A stretch of 64,000 nt of DNA, from the NCBI GenBank assembly GCA_949318235.1, contig OX439134.1:17286680-17350679 (forward strand). The letters are read 5' to 3'. Within the stretch, counting starts at the first letter, position 1. Each line of letters begins with the position of its first letter. Positions 14,784 through 28,102 of this stretch are shown one piece after another. The notes beneath the pieces are model-generated. The model was not told the DNA's origin. It did not search any database and was given only the letters and a program-made list of their open reading frames with translations. A program made the position numbers and the translations under genes. The DNA is from Ecdyonurus torrentis (lineage: Eukaryota; Arthropoda; Insecta; Ephemeroptera; Heptageniidae).

Positions 14784-15335
14784 ATTACTACCTCTGGCAG
14801 GTACATGAATCCTGTATTTTGCAATAAGTTACACTTTAATTTAGAAGAGGTAGTTATAAACTACAATACCACTTAAAGGAATAGACCAAAGAAAAACATA
14901 AGCATTTATATCACAAAACACTTGATGGGACTTACATAAATCTAACTTTAGTTTGTCTCAAACCCCCCAACTGTAGTTCCGTAGCAGTGATCAGAAAGGT
15001 CGATTTATACAACCCACACAACATTTTCATACTAATTTTTGCATGTTTCTGACGTCATAAACATGAATAGTAACTTAAATGGCATACTTTACAGTATTTT
15101 CACACTCTCTCGTGGGGCTACAGTAACATTCTGGTAAAAATTGTCATCAGATTTGAAGATCCCATTTCGTGTTCATTTACTTAAAAGTTCATGTTGGTTT
15201 ATGTGGTCTATGGCTTTAATCTCAATGAGTCACACCTTTATTTTAGCATATTACACCTGCATTAGGTATTACTGTAGTATGATAATACCTATGTTCTAGG
15301 TTATATGTCTACCTATTTCATTTACAGGATTTAAT
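14784..15335. repeat. Family J repeat split by an A element
   Basis: ATTACTACCTCTGGCAGGTA at the left and CACACCTTTATTTTAGCATA, CACCTGCATTAGGTATT and GTTATATGTCTACCTATT at the right are contiguous in the copy at 27053-27265. Here they are separated by a complete A element. Confidence 0.8.
14877..15215. mobile_element. Family A element, copy 2 (nested in J)
   Basis: Flanked by TTAA at 14873-14876 and 15216-15219. The empty J site at 27148-27151 has a single TTAA in the same context (AATACCACTTAATCTAAG), so the TTAA duplication is shown directly. Orientation is opposite to copy 1. Confidence 0.92.
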
Positions 15336-15765
15336 ACCTGCCTTGATTATTAATCTTTTTCCGTGTACAAATTTATTATTTAGACGTTTTTTAAAATAAA
15401 ATTCATTTGTATATAAATTATATTTATACAAAATTTTTAAAGGTGTGAAGAGCTAACTGTTTACTGCTGAAGAAATTACACTTATATTAATTAGCAGCAC
15501 GTTACTGTTCAAAAGTTTTTTAAAGTCAGTTATTGGTTTGTATTGAAGAGTTATAGTTATGTCTCGCATACGTTGTAAAAAATATTTTATATTTTGCACG
15601 ATTCTTTGTTAGTTTTAAAAAATTGCATTTTCTCTATATAATAGTTTTTCACAAGTGCAACCATCTGTTTCTCAGACGATGCAGATTGCACTCTCACCCT
15701 TAAGTGTCATAAAATATAACGTTATGTAGCCGCGTAATTCACGCCTTTTTCGTGTTTCCCTAATC
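15336..15765. other. Non-coding stretch
   Basis: Nothing recognised. Confidence 0.4.
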
Positions 15766-15767
15766 TC

Positions 15768-15862
15768 AAAGGCACCGCGGTCATGTACACAGCCCGGCAT
15801 TCGCCATGACAGCCTAGAGAAACCGTGGAAACATCTAGGCAGGCTGGTCGGTGCAATCACAC
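15768..15862 (-). mobile_element. SINE fragment
   Basis: Reverse complement of the central part of the SINE at 61411-61777: CAGCCCGGCATTCGCCATGA, GCCTAGAGAAACCGTGGAAA and CTAGGCAGGCTGGTCGGTGC. Both the tRNA-like head and the poly(A) tail are missing. Confidence 0.85.
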
Positions 15863-16563
<701 letters not shown>

Positions 16564-16676
16564 TTATGGCTCGTGAAAAACATAATAAAATATTACTATA
16601 TTGTGATAGTTATATTCATAATATATTTCGTAAGTGTTAGAATACATCAACTATTGATATCAAATTTATCCTTTAA

Positions 16677-16985
16677 GCGTAGAACACATTGAAAAAAAAG
16701 CTTGCCTAATATCCTAACATACCCAAATATCATCATTATTTTGGCCGGAGTCAATGATTTCTAATTTATTTTCCATTTACAAAATGTCAGTTGCGGGTTT
16801 AATACGTCACAGCTCGCCTGTTTCCGCGCGCGTGGACCAGGCGAGCTGTGACGTAGTAAACCTGCAACTGACATTTTGTAAATGGAAAATAAATTAGAAA
16901 TCAATGACTCCGGTCAAAATAATGTTGATATTTGGGTATGTTAGGATATTAGGCAAGTTTTTTGTTCAAGGTGTTCTACGCCTTT
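16677..16985. mobile_element. Family C fold-back element, copy 1
   Basis: Almost the whole element folds on itself: GTAGAACACATTG, CTAATATCCTAACATACCCA, TTGGCCGGAGTCAATGATTT, AAATGTCAGTTGCGGGTTTA and CGTCACAGCTCGCCTG recur in reverse complement on the right. The apical loop is GC-rich (about 16816-16838). TTAA is intact on the left only. Confidence 0.88.
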
Positions 16986-17504
16986 TTTATATTCTAGCAA
17001 ATAAGAAGGTAATTTTAAATATATTATTTTATGTTATTTAGTCCTGAAATTAATAGTTTTGGTAATTTTAAATGGTCATGATAATATATATCATCATCAA
17101 TAAGTAATTTTGGCGCAACTCAACCACTTATGTGCAATCAACTTTGCGCACCATTTTTCACCCTGTTCCTTTCACTATAGGTTTTGTTTACGTCCTGAAT
17201 ACTGAGTTCTTATAATGATGTGTGACTGAACGTGTTACTAAAGCGAGCAATTCAGTTCTTAAAAACGTCAAATTTATCATGGTAAGCCCTATATCATCCC
17301 AAAATTAATAATAAACTAATTATTACTCTTGCCAGTGACGTGTCCTGATTATGTAAAATTGCATACACATGTAGAAAAATTATTTGTTTATTTTATTGTT
17401 TATATTTGTATTCCTTCATTAGAAAAATTTAAATTTAAAACAATAAAAGCATAAATCAAATATTTATGTAATTATTAAAGAAATATTTGAGACAAATGCG
17501 TTAA
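16986..17504. other. Non-coding stretch
   Basis: Nothing recognised. Confidence 0.4.
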
Positions 17505-17897
17505 GGGGGTAGGTGACCGACTGATATCTCGAAAACTAGGACGGTTGCGAATAATAATAATAACACAAAGTAAAGAAGAAATGTTACTTAAAAATTTAGT
17601 TATATCAAACATGTGAAAACGCGATCAAATATTTAAGTTATTATTTCACTTTAAAGATAACATGTAAAGTTGGAACTTTAAATTTGAGCGGGAAATTTTA
17701 GTCAAATTAGAAACTTTTTACAAATAAAAATATAATTAAAAAAAAATTTGGTATAAAAAAATATATTTTAAATTTACTTGATTTTATTTGAAAATTATAG
17801 TGTTTGTTTTATTGAAATTAAATCATGTACAAAAAATTATTGGGAAAATATAGTTCTTCTTTTAACGATTTCCGGTCCAAGTCAGTCCCCCACCGCC
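17505..17897. mobile_element. Family G element, copy 1
   Basis: Flanked by TTAA (17501-17504, 17898-17901). Ends GGGGGTAGGTGACCGACT and (reverse complement) GGCGGTGGGGGACTGACTTGG are imperfect inverted repeats. Further copies are at 24183-24576, 29824-30085 and 54138-54770. Confidence 0.75.
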
Positions 17898-17901
17898 TTA
17901 A

Positions 17902-18355
17902 ACCTAACTTACTAAACAATTAGTAATAATACTTGTGAACAATTAAAAACCAAGAAAGTAAATTTCCGGTATAAAATATGTCATCACAAAATGAGAGAGA
18001 CCTCGACAAAAGTTATTAAAGTACAAAGTATGAGAACTCAGAAAGAAAACTCAAAAAGTCCTCTCTTTCCGTTTGTCAGGAAATGAAAAGTTTCCTTTTG
18101 CTTTCCTAACTTTGGTTTCCTATTCTACACATAACAACTTGATTTCTATATTATATAAAGTTCTGCTTAAGTTTATATACAAACTAAAAGATTGAATGTT
18201 TTTAAAGATATTGACGTCTATTGATAATTAGGTCTCAGAAGTCACCTTTTAAGGTCGCAATTCTTCAATATGTAATATAGTGAATAGCGAGGTCATTTTG
18301 AACCACTTTTGTAAATTAATACAAAAATAAGTAGATAAAATAAATGAAAATGAAG
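17902..18355. other. Non-coding stretch
   Basis: Nothing recognised. Confidence 0.4.
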
Positions 18356-18528
<173 letters not shown>

Positions 18529-18611
18529 TAAATAAGAATACATTTAAAAAAAATTGTGCTATTTTTTGTACGCAATATATAATATTTAAAAAGACGCTTT
18601 TTAATTTTAAT

Positions 18612-18643
<32 letters not shown>

Positions 18644-19517
18644 TCTTTTTTCTTTTTTCTTTTTTTTTTTTTTTTTTTTTTTTCATGTTAAAAAAATAAA
18701 CAAGAGAAATAAAAAATGCGATTATTTTATTATCAAAAAACAACAACTTTTATACTGTACAACTTATGTATATAATTTATTATTACATTCATTATAATAA
18801 TAGAAAATATATATATTTTTATATTAAAATGCAAATATGATTAAAAATTACCCATGTTCTAATATAGCAAGCGAGAAATAAGTTTTCTTCTATGGGTACA
18901 AAAGTGTGGAGATCGAGAGAGATTTTTCTCTGTTCGCCAAGTAATAATTCTAAGTAGAAAGTTGCTAAGTAAATTACTTTTAAGTTACAACTCTGATAAA
19001 TAAACATTCTTAAGTATAAGAAAATACTTTCTATTTCTACAATGTCAATAACAAAACTTTAACATTAAATATAAATCCTTCAGGAGTTATGGTAATTGTA
19101 CAAGTTAACGCAAGTTCTTTTTTTTTTTTTTTTTTTTTTTCCTTTTTTTTCTTTTTTTCCTTTTTTTCCTTTTTTTCCCCAAAGCATCTTTTACTTATTT
19201 TTAGGGTTTTGAAATTCTAGCAGAAAAAAGATAATTAAAGCAATTTCTTTTTTTGTAAAAATTTCAAAACTCTGACACAAGCGAAATGTATTAATTAAAA
19301 ACATATATGAAAAAAAAAAAAAAAAAAGGTTAACGATATAAGATTTTATTACGATCCATGTCTTTGCAAAGTAGAACAAAAAGTAAAATAACACAAATAT
19401 ACATTAACAAATACAATATTGACAGTACGTGGTTCATACACTTATCAGACTTGTTCCCTTATTCTATAGTTGCATGATAGTTTACATTATTACATGCAAT
19501 AAAATGAGAAACTCTAT
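18529..19517. other. Non-coding stretch with pyrimidine-rich runs
   Basis: Poly(T) with C interruptions at 18617-18683 and 19118-19180, poly(A) at 19310-19327. No gene seen. Confidence 0.4.
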
Positions 19518-19953
19518 CCTCTTCAGTCCCAATATACAATGAGTTGTACGTACAGCTCTGGCCAAAAGTTCCCGAACAATTTGCATAGGCAACCCGCAAC
19601 CACACTATGTTATCTTTATGAGAAAACGCAGCGGCCGCCGCTGCCCCGTTCGGGAACTTTTGGCCAGAGCTGTACATCAAAAAAAGTGACGAAAAATCTT
19701 TAAACCATCGAAAAAAATATAAAAAATAGAGATACAAATATGAAAATTGTGCCAGAAAAAAGCCAGTAAAATTTCGCGTTTTTTAGAGCTATTTTGAGCA
19801 ATGTAGAGTGGGTAGAGGGTCAGTGAAAGTGTGAAAAAGCAAAAGAAAATCGACAAAAGAGGCACATTTTTGTCATTTTGAGAGCTGCACAAAAAACGTG
19901 GTTAAAATGTACGACAATGAAATTTTGTTTAAAAGTGTCTGGGACTGAAGAGG
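19518..19953. mobile_element. Family H element with nested hairpin
   Basis: Perfect inverted ends CCTCTTCAGTCCC and GGGACTGAAGAGG. Without the nested insert it is about 314 bp, close to the uninterrupted copy at 24936-25268 (opposite orientation). Confidence 0.85.
19553..19672. mobile_element. 120-bp TA-target hairpin nested in H
   Basis: Inverted ends CAGCTCTGGCCAAAAGTTCC continuing to CGAAC on both sides, flanked by TA. In the empty H copy the site reads through as GAGTTGTACATC (complement, around 25238). Tc1/mariner-type mobilisation is inferred from the TA target. Confidence 0.85.
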
Positions 19954-20542
19954 ATATATTATGTAAAACATGTTGACAAGCAGATATCTTTCCCAGTAAA
20001 CGAAAAAAATTTCCCATGGTGCATTCCGATTCAAGAACGTTAGTACTAGTTTACATCACGTGAGCTGCGAGTGACATTCTTGAATTGGACAAGTACTTGC
20101 AATCTGCATGTGAAAAGCTATGGTTTACTGGGTTTGGACTATTTTTTTTTTTTAAGAAACATATGATTCACAATCTTTTATATTAATAGGGAATAGGGAG
20201 TGCATTATAGCAGAGGAATGCAGTTTTCAGGACTCAATTATCACAAGGTTTTGACAATAATTGTGGCGAGTATGCCGATAGCTAGTACAATTACCATATA
20301 TGAGGAAACAGAAGGAGTTATAAAAGTTTTGTATAGTATAGTGAAAGTGAAAAGTATATGTGCAAAAAAACTTAAAATTTTCAAATATTTACTGTAACAA
20401 GAGCTCGTATTTTATAAAAGTTTTAAGTTTAAAATGTTATGTTATAATATTATATTATACGCTATTTTGTATAAAAATTTGAATGAAAACAGTAAGCAAT
20501 GAGGAAGACTTAAAAAAGGGGGGAGGGTAATTTTATTGTATA
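19954..20542. other. Non-coding stretch
   Basis: No gene seen; a G-rich run lies at 20516-20527. Confidence 0.4.
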
Positions 20543-20848
20543 GGATGTATGCTTTCATGTTAAAGTCGATGCCATGTTGGATCACTCAATAACATGGGTG
20601 GCATAGGACAATAACTAATTTTGCCAGTTTAAAAACACTATGTAATATTTTTCAGAGCATTGATGTTGTAAATATGTTGAATTAGTATATAATCTCCAGT
20701 ATGTGAGAACAATAAGAATACCAAAAAAATTAACCGATTTACCAAAGAAAATTGCCTTAAACGAAGTTTGTCCTATGCTCAGCAATGTTAATCACTACTC
20801 CAGTATGGCCTCCAAGCGCAGTAAATATGACGTCATGCGCATACACCC
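20543..20848. mobile_element. Family B element, copy 1
   Basis: Starts GGATGTATGCTTTCATGTTA after TA and ends ATGACGTCATGCGCATACACCC. The right TA is replaced by AA. Landmarks: GCATTGATGTTGTAAATATG and CTTAAACGAAGTTTGTCCTATGC-like sequence. Confidence 0.82.
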
Positions 20849-20867
20849 AATACTCATTAAGAGGACA

Positions 20868-21010
20868 TCGTCCTGAGTCAATAGATATGCAAATTTCTAG
20901 ATCCTGAGATCATTAAGTATTTTTTATATTAACTTTTGAAAGTCTCAAAATGACGTCACGGTCGGTAACTTTTTCCTATGCCTATTTGTATACTTTTGAT
21001 CATGACATCA
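20868..21010. repeat. Family I repeat, copy 1
   Basis: GAGGACATCGTCCTGAGTC, TAGATATGCAAATTTCTAGA and AATGACGTCACGG match the stretch at 58385-58550. No clear ends. Confidence 0.6.
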
Positions 21011-21125
21011 TTTTTTTTTTTATGTTCAAAAATTAATTCATAACTAAAAAATTATAAATTTGCGTATAAATCGATTCAGAACGCGAATATGAAATGAAAT
21101 TAACCCCTTAAATTTTTGTTTATTT

Positions 21126-21144
21126 TTTTTTATTTATTTATTTG

Positions 21145-21236
<92 letters not shown>

Positions 21237-21250
21237 TTATTTATTTATTA
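21126..21250. repeat. (TTTA)n microsatellite
   Basis: About 30 tetranucleotide copies with two interruptions. Confidence 0.95.
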
Positions 21251-21640
21251 CTTTTTTTTTTCTCACTTTTGAGTTAGATTTAAAATGTTCTATACCAAAA
21301 ATTGTAATATTCTTTAACATATCAAACAAAAATTCAACAGTTTTTTTTTTTTTTTTTTTTTTTTTTGAAAAAATAATTATCATTATTAAATATTAAGAAT
21401 GGTATAGGTATAAGCCTTCTTCTCCATACGCTTGCCTTAAGCAGTTATATCAGATTGAGTATTGTGATGTCTATTTATAATGCAACCACAGTGATGTGTG
21501 TTTGTAAAGCCAGCAGTGGAAATTTAATTAACATATTAAGTGACGTTTGTTGTATGTATGTGACACACTATCAGCCCCAAGGCCAGTCAATTGTAATATT
21601 TATACTGCAGTCTATTGGCTACTGTCTTTATCATTTGTCT
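21251..21640. other. Non-coding stretch
   Basis: Poly(T) at 21341-21366; nothing else recognised. Confidence 0.4.
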
Positions 21641-21644
21641 TTAA

Positions 21645-21992
21645 AGGCATAGACAAGAAGAAAACATGAGTACTTGACACTTGATAATATTAGTTTGTCG
21701 CAAAATCCAACTATAGCACCGTAGCAGTGATCAAAAAAGTTTAAATTTAATTCAGGTTTAGCCGCAACAACATCGTTATGCAACCCGCACAACTTTTTAT
21801 ACTAATTTTTGCCTGTTTCTGACGTCAGAAACCGGAATACGTATTCACGCAAATGCCATACTTTACAGTATTTTGAAGCTGTCTTGTGGAGCCACATTTA
21901 CATTCAGTTAAAAATTGTAATCAGTTTTGTAGATCTCATTTTGTGTTTAATGATTAAAAAGAACGTCATGTTGTTTTATGTGGTCTATGCCT
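21645..21992. mobile_element. Family A element, copy 3
   Basis: TTAA-flanked (21641-21644, 21993-21996), starts AGGCATAGAC and ends TGTGGTCTATGCCT. About 15 bp longer than copy 1 because of a small internal insertion near 21750. Confidence 0.85.
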
Positions 21993-21996
21993 TTAA

Positions 21997-23370
21997 ATGT
22001 CAATGCACAGAAATCCTCGTGAAACCAGTACAAACAAAAAATAAAAATTAGAAACAAAAATTTCTGTAACGTTCGGTAATTTAATTTTCAGAAAAAAAAA
22101 AAAAAAAAAAGTTTCATATAACAAAAATGGAATTTACATAAAAATTGTGAGCAACAAAACTAAAAATCGTTTCTTTCTTTGTATCCTTTATATCCAGGCT
22201 TTTTTTTTCTACATTTACTGAGTTAAAAACTTTTCCTCTATTGCCTCATATAAAAATACCTATATAATAACATGGAAAAATACGTTAGTAAAAATATCTC
22301 TACATAAAAAATAAACTAAAATACACTGAGAAGAGAACAAAGTAGTTAAGGCTATTATTTTAAAACTGCATTTTTCTATACATTATGAGTACAAACACTG
22401 CGGTACACAATATTATTTTATTCACTGATGGCAATAAATGTATTCATTATAGGAATTTTCAATAAACATTTTACTTCTGAATGTATGGCAATTCCAAAAA
22501 TAGTTAAAAAATAGTCATAATAATAAAAACTTGTGAAATAGTGGCGTATCTGTATCACGCTCCTGACCTTCTTCATTATTGCCCGATATCAAAAACTTTC
22601 CCTTTATGTTTGGAGTGCAAATTTTTGTTACAGCAATCAAAACGAACATCTGTTATATATGGCTCCACCGTCGTGCCTGACTTTATTTGGCTGCGACAGT
22701 AGCTCTAAGCTACACTGACTGCATTGTTGTGATAAAAATTTGAACTACAAACATTTAGGGATGTTTTCTCTCCACCTCCCCCTCCCCCCAACAAAAGCTT
22801 ATTATCCTGTATGTTTATTCGTGTTCTGTACAATTATGCCAAAAAACATATTTTTTCAACAATATTAAAAGAAGTTTTAAAATTGATTTTAAGGACATTT
22901 TACCACAACACTGTCGAAGTATAATATAAGAAGAATATTATATTTTTCGCCCTTTTCTTTGGACTTTTGAACGCCAGTGTGTAAGACATGAGAGAGAGAG
23001 AGAGAGAGAAGTATGACTTTTTTCTCGGTTGTATGGACATGATCCAGAAAATGCTTGTCTATTGTCAAGGTATAAAAATACTTTAGATATTGATTTCCAA
23101 AACTTCCCCGCCCTCCCATCTTTCGAAAAGAGAGAGAGATAGAGAGAGAAAAGAGACAAGAAAATCACGTATAAAATTCAATAACCAGAAGAAATTTTAT
23201 TCGAGTAGGAGATGAAAATTTATTATTAATCTTTGGATTTTTTTTTTTTTTTTTTTTTTTTTTGACGCAACTATTATAAAAAATTCCACTTGAGGTGACC
23301 AGTTGATATCTGAAAAATTGAAGGTTCACGAAATATAAATTTGAAATTTGAGCAGAATTGAGTAGGTTGC
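21997..23370. other. Non-coding stretch
   Basis: No gene supported. GA runs lie at 22991-23008 and 23131-23149; a G-family fragment (GGTGACCAGTTGATATCTGA) at about 23294-23320 sits next to the SINE. A splice-acceptor-like TTTTGTTACAG at about 22625-22635 precedes 22 open codons ending in a stop; judged chance. Confidence 0.4.
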
Positions 23371-23544
23371 GATTCAGCCTGCCTACAGTTCCCACGGTTT
23401 CTCTAGACTGGCATAGCGAATGCCGAGCAGTGCATGTATTTTTTACGACGCGGCTAGCCCGTCTGTGCAGTTTTCATTGTACACGTTGATAAAACAATAT
23501 CTTGACGGAACTATGGTAAAAGTGTAGTGTACAAGAACATGCAT

Positions 23545-23594
<50 letters not shown>
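23371..23594 (+). mobile_element. SINE, 5'-truncated copy
   Basis: Matches the 61411-61777 SINE from CAGCCTGCCTA through CACGGTTTCTCTAG, GCGAATGCCG and GTGTACAAGAACATGCATAGC-like 3' sequence, then 47 A (23548-23594). The tRNA-like head is missing, as expected for incomplete reverse transcription. Confidence 0.85.
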
Positions 23595-23596
<2 letters not shown>

Positions 23597-24045
23597 TTAT
23601 TTTAATGGTAACATGCAAAGCTTGAAATTTTAACCAGTGATACTGATAGCTGATAGCTAACAAAAAACTTTAAAATGATACCAAATTTACTAAAAAAAAA
23701 TAAAAAAAAAAAACGACCAAAATATAGCAATATTACCCAATTTCAAGACTACAACGTTAAATTTCCACACACACACAAAAAGGTATAGAAAAACTAACGT
23801 CAAATGCAATTACTTTACGTGTTTATTGAAACTTTATAATGTTAGCGGTAAAAGCAAAAGTTTAAAAAAATAACATCGTTTTTTTTTTTTTTTTTTTTTT
23901 TCCCTTCCCCAAAAGTTGTAGAAGCTTTATGATAATATATTGCAACGCAATATACATATTTTCGCACCATTAATTTATTTGATATTATATTAAAATAGTT
24001 TGCTGATGAATAAATCAATTTTTATTGATAAAGTTGAACGTTTGG

Positions 24046-24084
<39 letters not shown>

Positions 24085-24182
24085 ATATAATAAAATTATT
24101 GCTGACAAATACACAACTTTTTGTGGATGCAAATCAAGTTTAAAATACTTTTATTAAACCTCAATTTAGAAAATGCCTTTAA
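23595..24182. other. Non-coding stretch
   Basis: Poly(T) at 23880-23901 and 24052-24082; no gene. Confidence 0.4.
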
Positions 24183-24322
24183 GGAAGATGGTGACCGACT
24201 TGGAACCTCCATTAGTCAAAATGACAAACCGTAATTTCACAAAATTTACTTTTATGGCATTTTTATCCAGTTAAAAATAACTTTATGCTCTTATAATATT
24301 ATTTACGTAATTTATATATATA

Positions 24323-24356
<34 letters not shown>

Positions 24357-24576
24357 AAATTATTTTTTGAACTTTAAAAATGGTTCTTATTTAACTTAAA
24401 AGTTAGCGCTAAAATTTGAATATTCAATTTTACATGTTATTTTTAAAGCAACCTAAATATTTAATCGTATTTGCACATGTTTGACATAACTAAACTTTTA
24501 AGTAACATTTCATCTTTACTTGATGTTAATTTTATATTTCATGACCGTTCAGTTTGTGAGATATCAGTTTCTCAAC
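24183..24576. mobile_element. Family G element, copy 2
   Basis: TTAA-flanked (24179-24182, 24577-24580); GGAAGATGGTGACCGACTTGG at the left and GAGATATCAGTTTCTCAAC at the right. Inverted relative to copy 1. Confidence 0.72.
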
Positions 24577-24935
24577 TTAACTAACTTAATTATTATAGCT
24601 AAAAATGACTTAAATTTTGTTGCTAATATATTTTTGCGACATTTTGTCATAATATAAAATTAGTTTTAAATCCAACTTGTTTTATCTTAGTTTTGCATGC
24701 TAACGTCTTTAAGTCAGTTTTGTCAAGTTAACTCACCGTTGTTAAGTACCTAGTTTAGTCGGGTTAATCCCAATTACAAATCCTGCACTTTGCAAACTAT
24801 ATGTAAATCCACCCTCACACAGCTTGAGTACTATTCTCTTGTACTACTTTACTTTGAAATATAATTTTAATAGGGCTTACCGGTGGTGTAATCTAGTATA
24901 GGTGGCACGAGGCAACAAAATCAAGGGGCTCCTAT

Positions 24936-25268
24936 CCTCTTCAGTCCCAGACACTTTTAAACAATATTTCACCGTCGTAAATTTTAACTACGTTTTTGTG
25001 TGGCTCTCAGAATTACAAAAATATGTCTCTTTTGTCGATTTATTTTTATTTTTATTTATTTATTTTTTTTTATTTTTTTTTTTTTTGCTTTGCTTTTTCT
25101 TACTGTCACGGACCCGCTACCTAAAATAGCTCTAATAAACGCGAATTTTAAAGGGTCTTTTTCTAAGACAATCCACATATTTTTATCTCTATTTTTTTCT
25201 TCCATCGTTTAAAGATTTTTTGTGAAGTTTTTTGATGTACAACTCATTGTCTATTGGGACTGAAGAGG
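24936..25268. mobile_element. Family H element, uninterrupted copy
   Basis: Ends CCTCTTCAGTCCC and GGGACTGAAGAGG. Body matches the 19518-19953 copy in reverse. A T-run lies at 25063-25086. Confidence 0.85.
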
Positions 25269-26463
25269 CGAGATTTTCTTAATGTTCGATTATTTTTAAA
25301 TTATCGTTTCTTAAACCATGAACTGCCATGTAAAATGGGTGATATCTGTGCCCGATATTGCAAACTAAACTTCTCCTAACTATAGTTTAATTTAAAATAT
25401 ATAATCTAAAAAATAATCATTGAAAAGCTTGTGCACAGTTTTACAATGCTTTAAATATTGTGGAATGAACGGTTTTGACGTCACTAAACGTTAACAATCT
25501 AACGATAAAAGCGTAAATGATGTCAAAAGCATTAAAATTATAATGTGGAATAAACGTTGTAAACTTGGCAGAACCCTAAAAATGATGGTATTTTTAAAAA
25601 AAAAATCAAAAAGCGGTAGTTACCTCAAAGTAGTAAAGGTTAATAGTGCAAATAGTTAGGTGGCAAAAATGCATCGAAATGCGTAATGTGTTATTTATTT
25701 TATTATTAAGTTTTGATTATTATTTTTTGCATTTTAAATTTTGGATTTTTTTTTTTTTTTTTTTTTTTATTAATTTTTTTTTTTTAACAGAAGAAGATCG
25801 TGATGATGCGACAAAATCATAAAAGGCAAGAGAAATAGATTTTTACTGGCTCACATTTATCTAAATCTATACATTGATGTAGATTTCAAAGATAACTTAC
25901 GAAAAAAAAAAAAAAAAAAAAAAGGGTCCTCATATGTACTATAAAAAAACTTAGTGTATGTAACTAGATTTATGTGATACTTCTGCCATAACACTGCAAC
26001 AATATAAAAGTAGTATTTTAGTAAACAAGCACGTCTTCTTTTCCTTCTAGAGTTCATATTATAGTATAATAAAAAAAGAAAGGGGAGAAATGAAAAAAAG
26101 CAAAGGGCTACACACAGGTATGTTACTTTCAATGTATATGTATATTGGTCTCAGTAGTATCATAGAAATACTCTCTGAAGTGGCTTTTTATCATGGAAAA
26201 CTCAAATCGTAATAGCAAAAATATCATCTCTTTTAAAACCAAGCCCTAGCTTTTTATTAGAATAGAGTATGGGTTATTTACTTTAAGGTTTCTATTTCAT
26301 TTTTATAACACAGAATACACGAAGAAAAAAACGGTATTAAATAATTACTATATTGTAGAGCATAAATGTTGATATTTTGTAATGACATAAGTAATTATGC
26401 TGAACATCTTAACTATTATGGTATGTAAGTATAATCGCTAAACAATACGAAAAGAAAAATTAC
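25269..26463. other. Non-coding stretch
   Basis: Poly(T) at 25747-25768 and poly(A) at 25902-25923. From about 26335 the ATAATTATGC-type K repeat begins, then is cut by the A element. Confidence 0.4.
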
Positions 26464-26467
26464 TTAA

Positions 26468-26793
26468 AGGCATAGACAACATGAAAACATTAGCATTTAC
26501 ATCAGAAAACACTTGATGGGACTTACATAAATAACATTAATTGGTCTCAAAACTCAGCTATAGCACCGTAGCAGTGATCAACTTATGCAACCCGCACAAC
26601 ATTTTCATGCTATTTTTTACCTGTGTCTGACGTCATAAACAGAAATATTCATGCAAATTGCATACTTTACATTTTTTTCACGCTTTCTTGTGGGGCCACA
26701 TTTACATTCTGATAAAAATTATCATCAGTTTTGTAAATCCCATTTTGTGTTTAATGTTTAAAAAGAACATGTTGTTTCATATTTTCTATGCCT
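26468..26793. mobile_element. Family A element, copy 4
   Basis: TTAA at 26464-26467 and 26794-26797; starts AGGCATAGACAACATGAAAA. Sits within K-type sequence that resumes at 26798. Confidence 0.85.
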
Positions 26794-26799
26794 TTAATT

Positions 26800-27000
26800 T
26801 ATGCTGCATTTATGTCATTATAGTATAAATGATCTTAACTTATAATAACATAAATAATTATGCTGTACAACATAATATTTATGCTATGTAACGCATGAAG
26901 TATAGCATAGATTATGCTGTATTGAACAAATTGTTCTGAAAACCAGCTAACATATTATTACGTATTTATTTTTGTCCGCGGATATAGCAGAAAAATTATG
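26800..27000. repeat. Family K AT-rich repeat
   Basis: TTTATGCTGCATTTATGTCAT, TATAGCATAGATTATGCTGT and ATTTTTGTCCG match 59193-59397; looser relatives are at 43320-43440 and 63040-63215. Confidence 0.6.
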
Positions 27001-27052
27001 TTGTGCATAATATAATATTGTTACATTAAAATATTATATTTACTATAATAAT

Positions 27053-27265
27053 ACAAAAATTACTACCTATGGCAGGTACATGAATCCTGTATTTTGCAAT
27101 AAGGTACACTTTAATATGGAACAGGTAGTTTAAAACTACAATACCACTTAATCTAAGTGAGTCACACCTTTATTGTAGTATATTGCACCTGCATTAGGTA
27201 TTATAGTAGTATAATAATACCTGTGTTCTAGGTTATATGTCTACCTATTACATTTTCAGTTTTTT
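27053..27265. repeat. Family J repeat, uninterrupted copy
   Basis: The same sequence as 14784-15335 without the A element. TTAA at 27148-27151 is the empty target site. Confidence 0.8.
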
Positions 27266-27891
27266 TTTTCGTATACGTTTATATATTTTTGTCCGTGTGT
27301 TATTTTATTTTAATTTCCTGTATTTCATATGATTATGATATATGAAAATTACTATTTTAATATATATAATAGCTCAGAGTGTTTTTGTTTAATACAATTA
27401 AACATGTTTTTTTGTGTACACATATATAAATTAATATAATATTTGTATACGATATATAAATTTACAATATTAATATAGTATATTTTAATTATCATCTTAT
27501 AGTTTGACAAGACCAATATTTATTGTTATAACTATGTGAACTGCCTGGGTCAATAAACTTTATTGTTATTATGCTACCACGGATATATAACACACATATT
27601 ACAATGATATAAAATTTCAGAAAGTAATTTCTTAGGACATTCATATGGAATCTGTGAGTACTAATAAAATGATTCTATTTAATAGTAAAAATATACACAA
27701 ATCATTTTATCATAGGGAGGAACGGGAGGGAGAGGGGATGATTGACGGGTATTTGTCTTCATCACTAATATTACAATATACGCACAATTTTAATATCATT
27801 TTTATAAACATTAATTTAAATAAAGAAATAAGTAGCAAATAAATTATTTTTTAATATATTTTTTAAATATGACCTTTTTTGCTCGCTATTT
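27266..27891. other. Non-coding stretch
   Basis: Nothing recognised. Confidence 0.4.

Positions 27892-28102
<211 letters not shown>

Noticed and set aside
22636..22704. Possible terminal exon (acceptor plus 22 open codons, then stop)
   Set aside because: Too short, no partner exon or donor, and acceptor-like strings are frequent in T-rich DNA.
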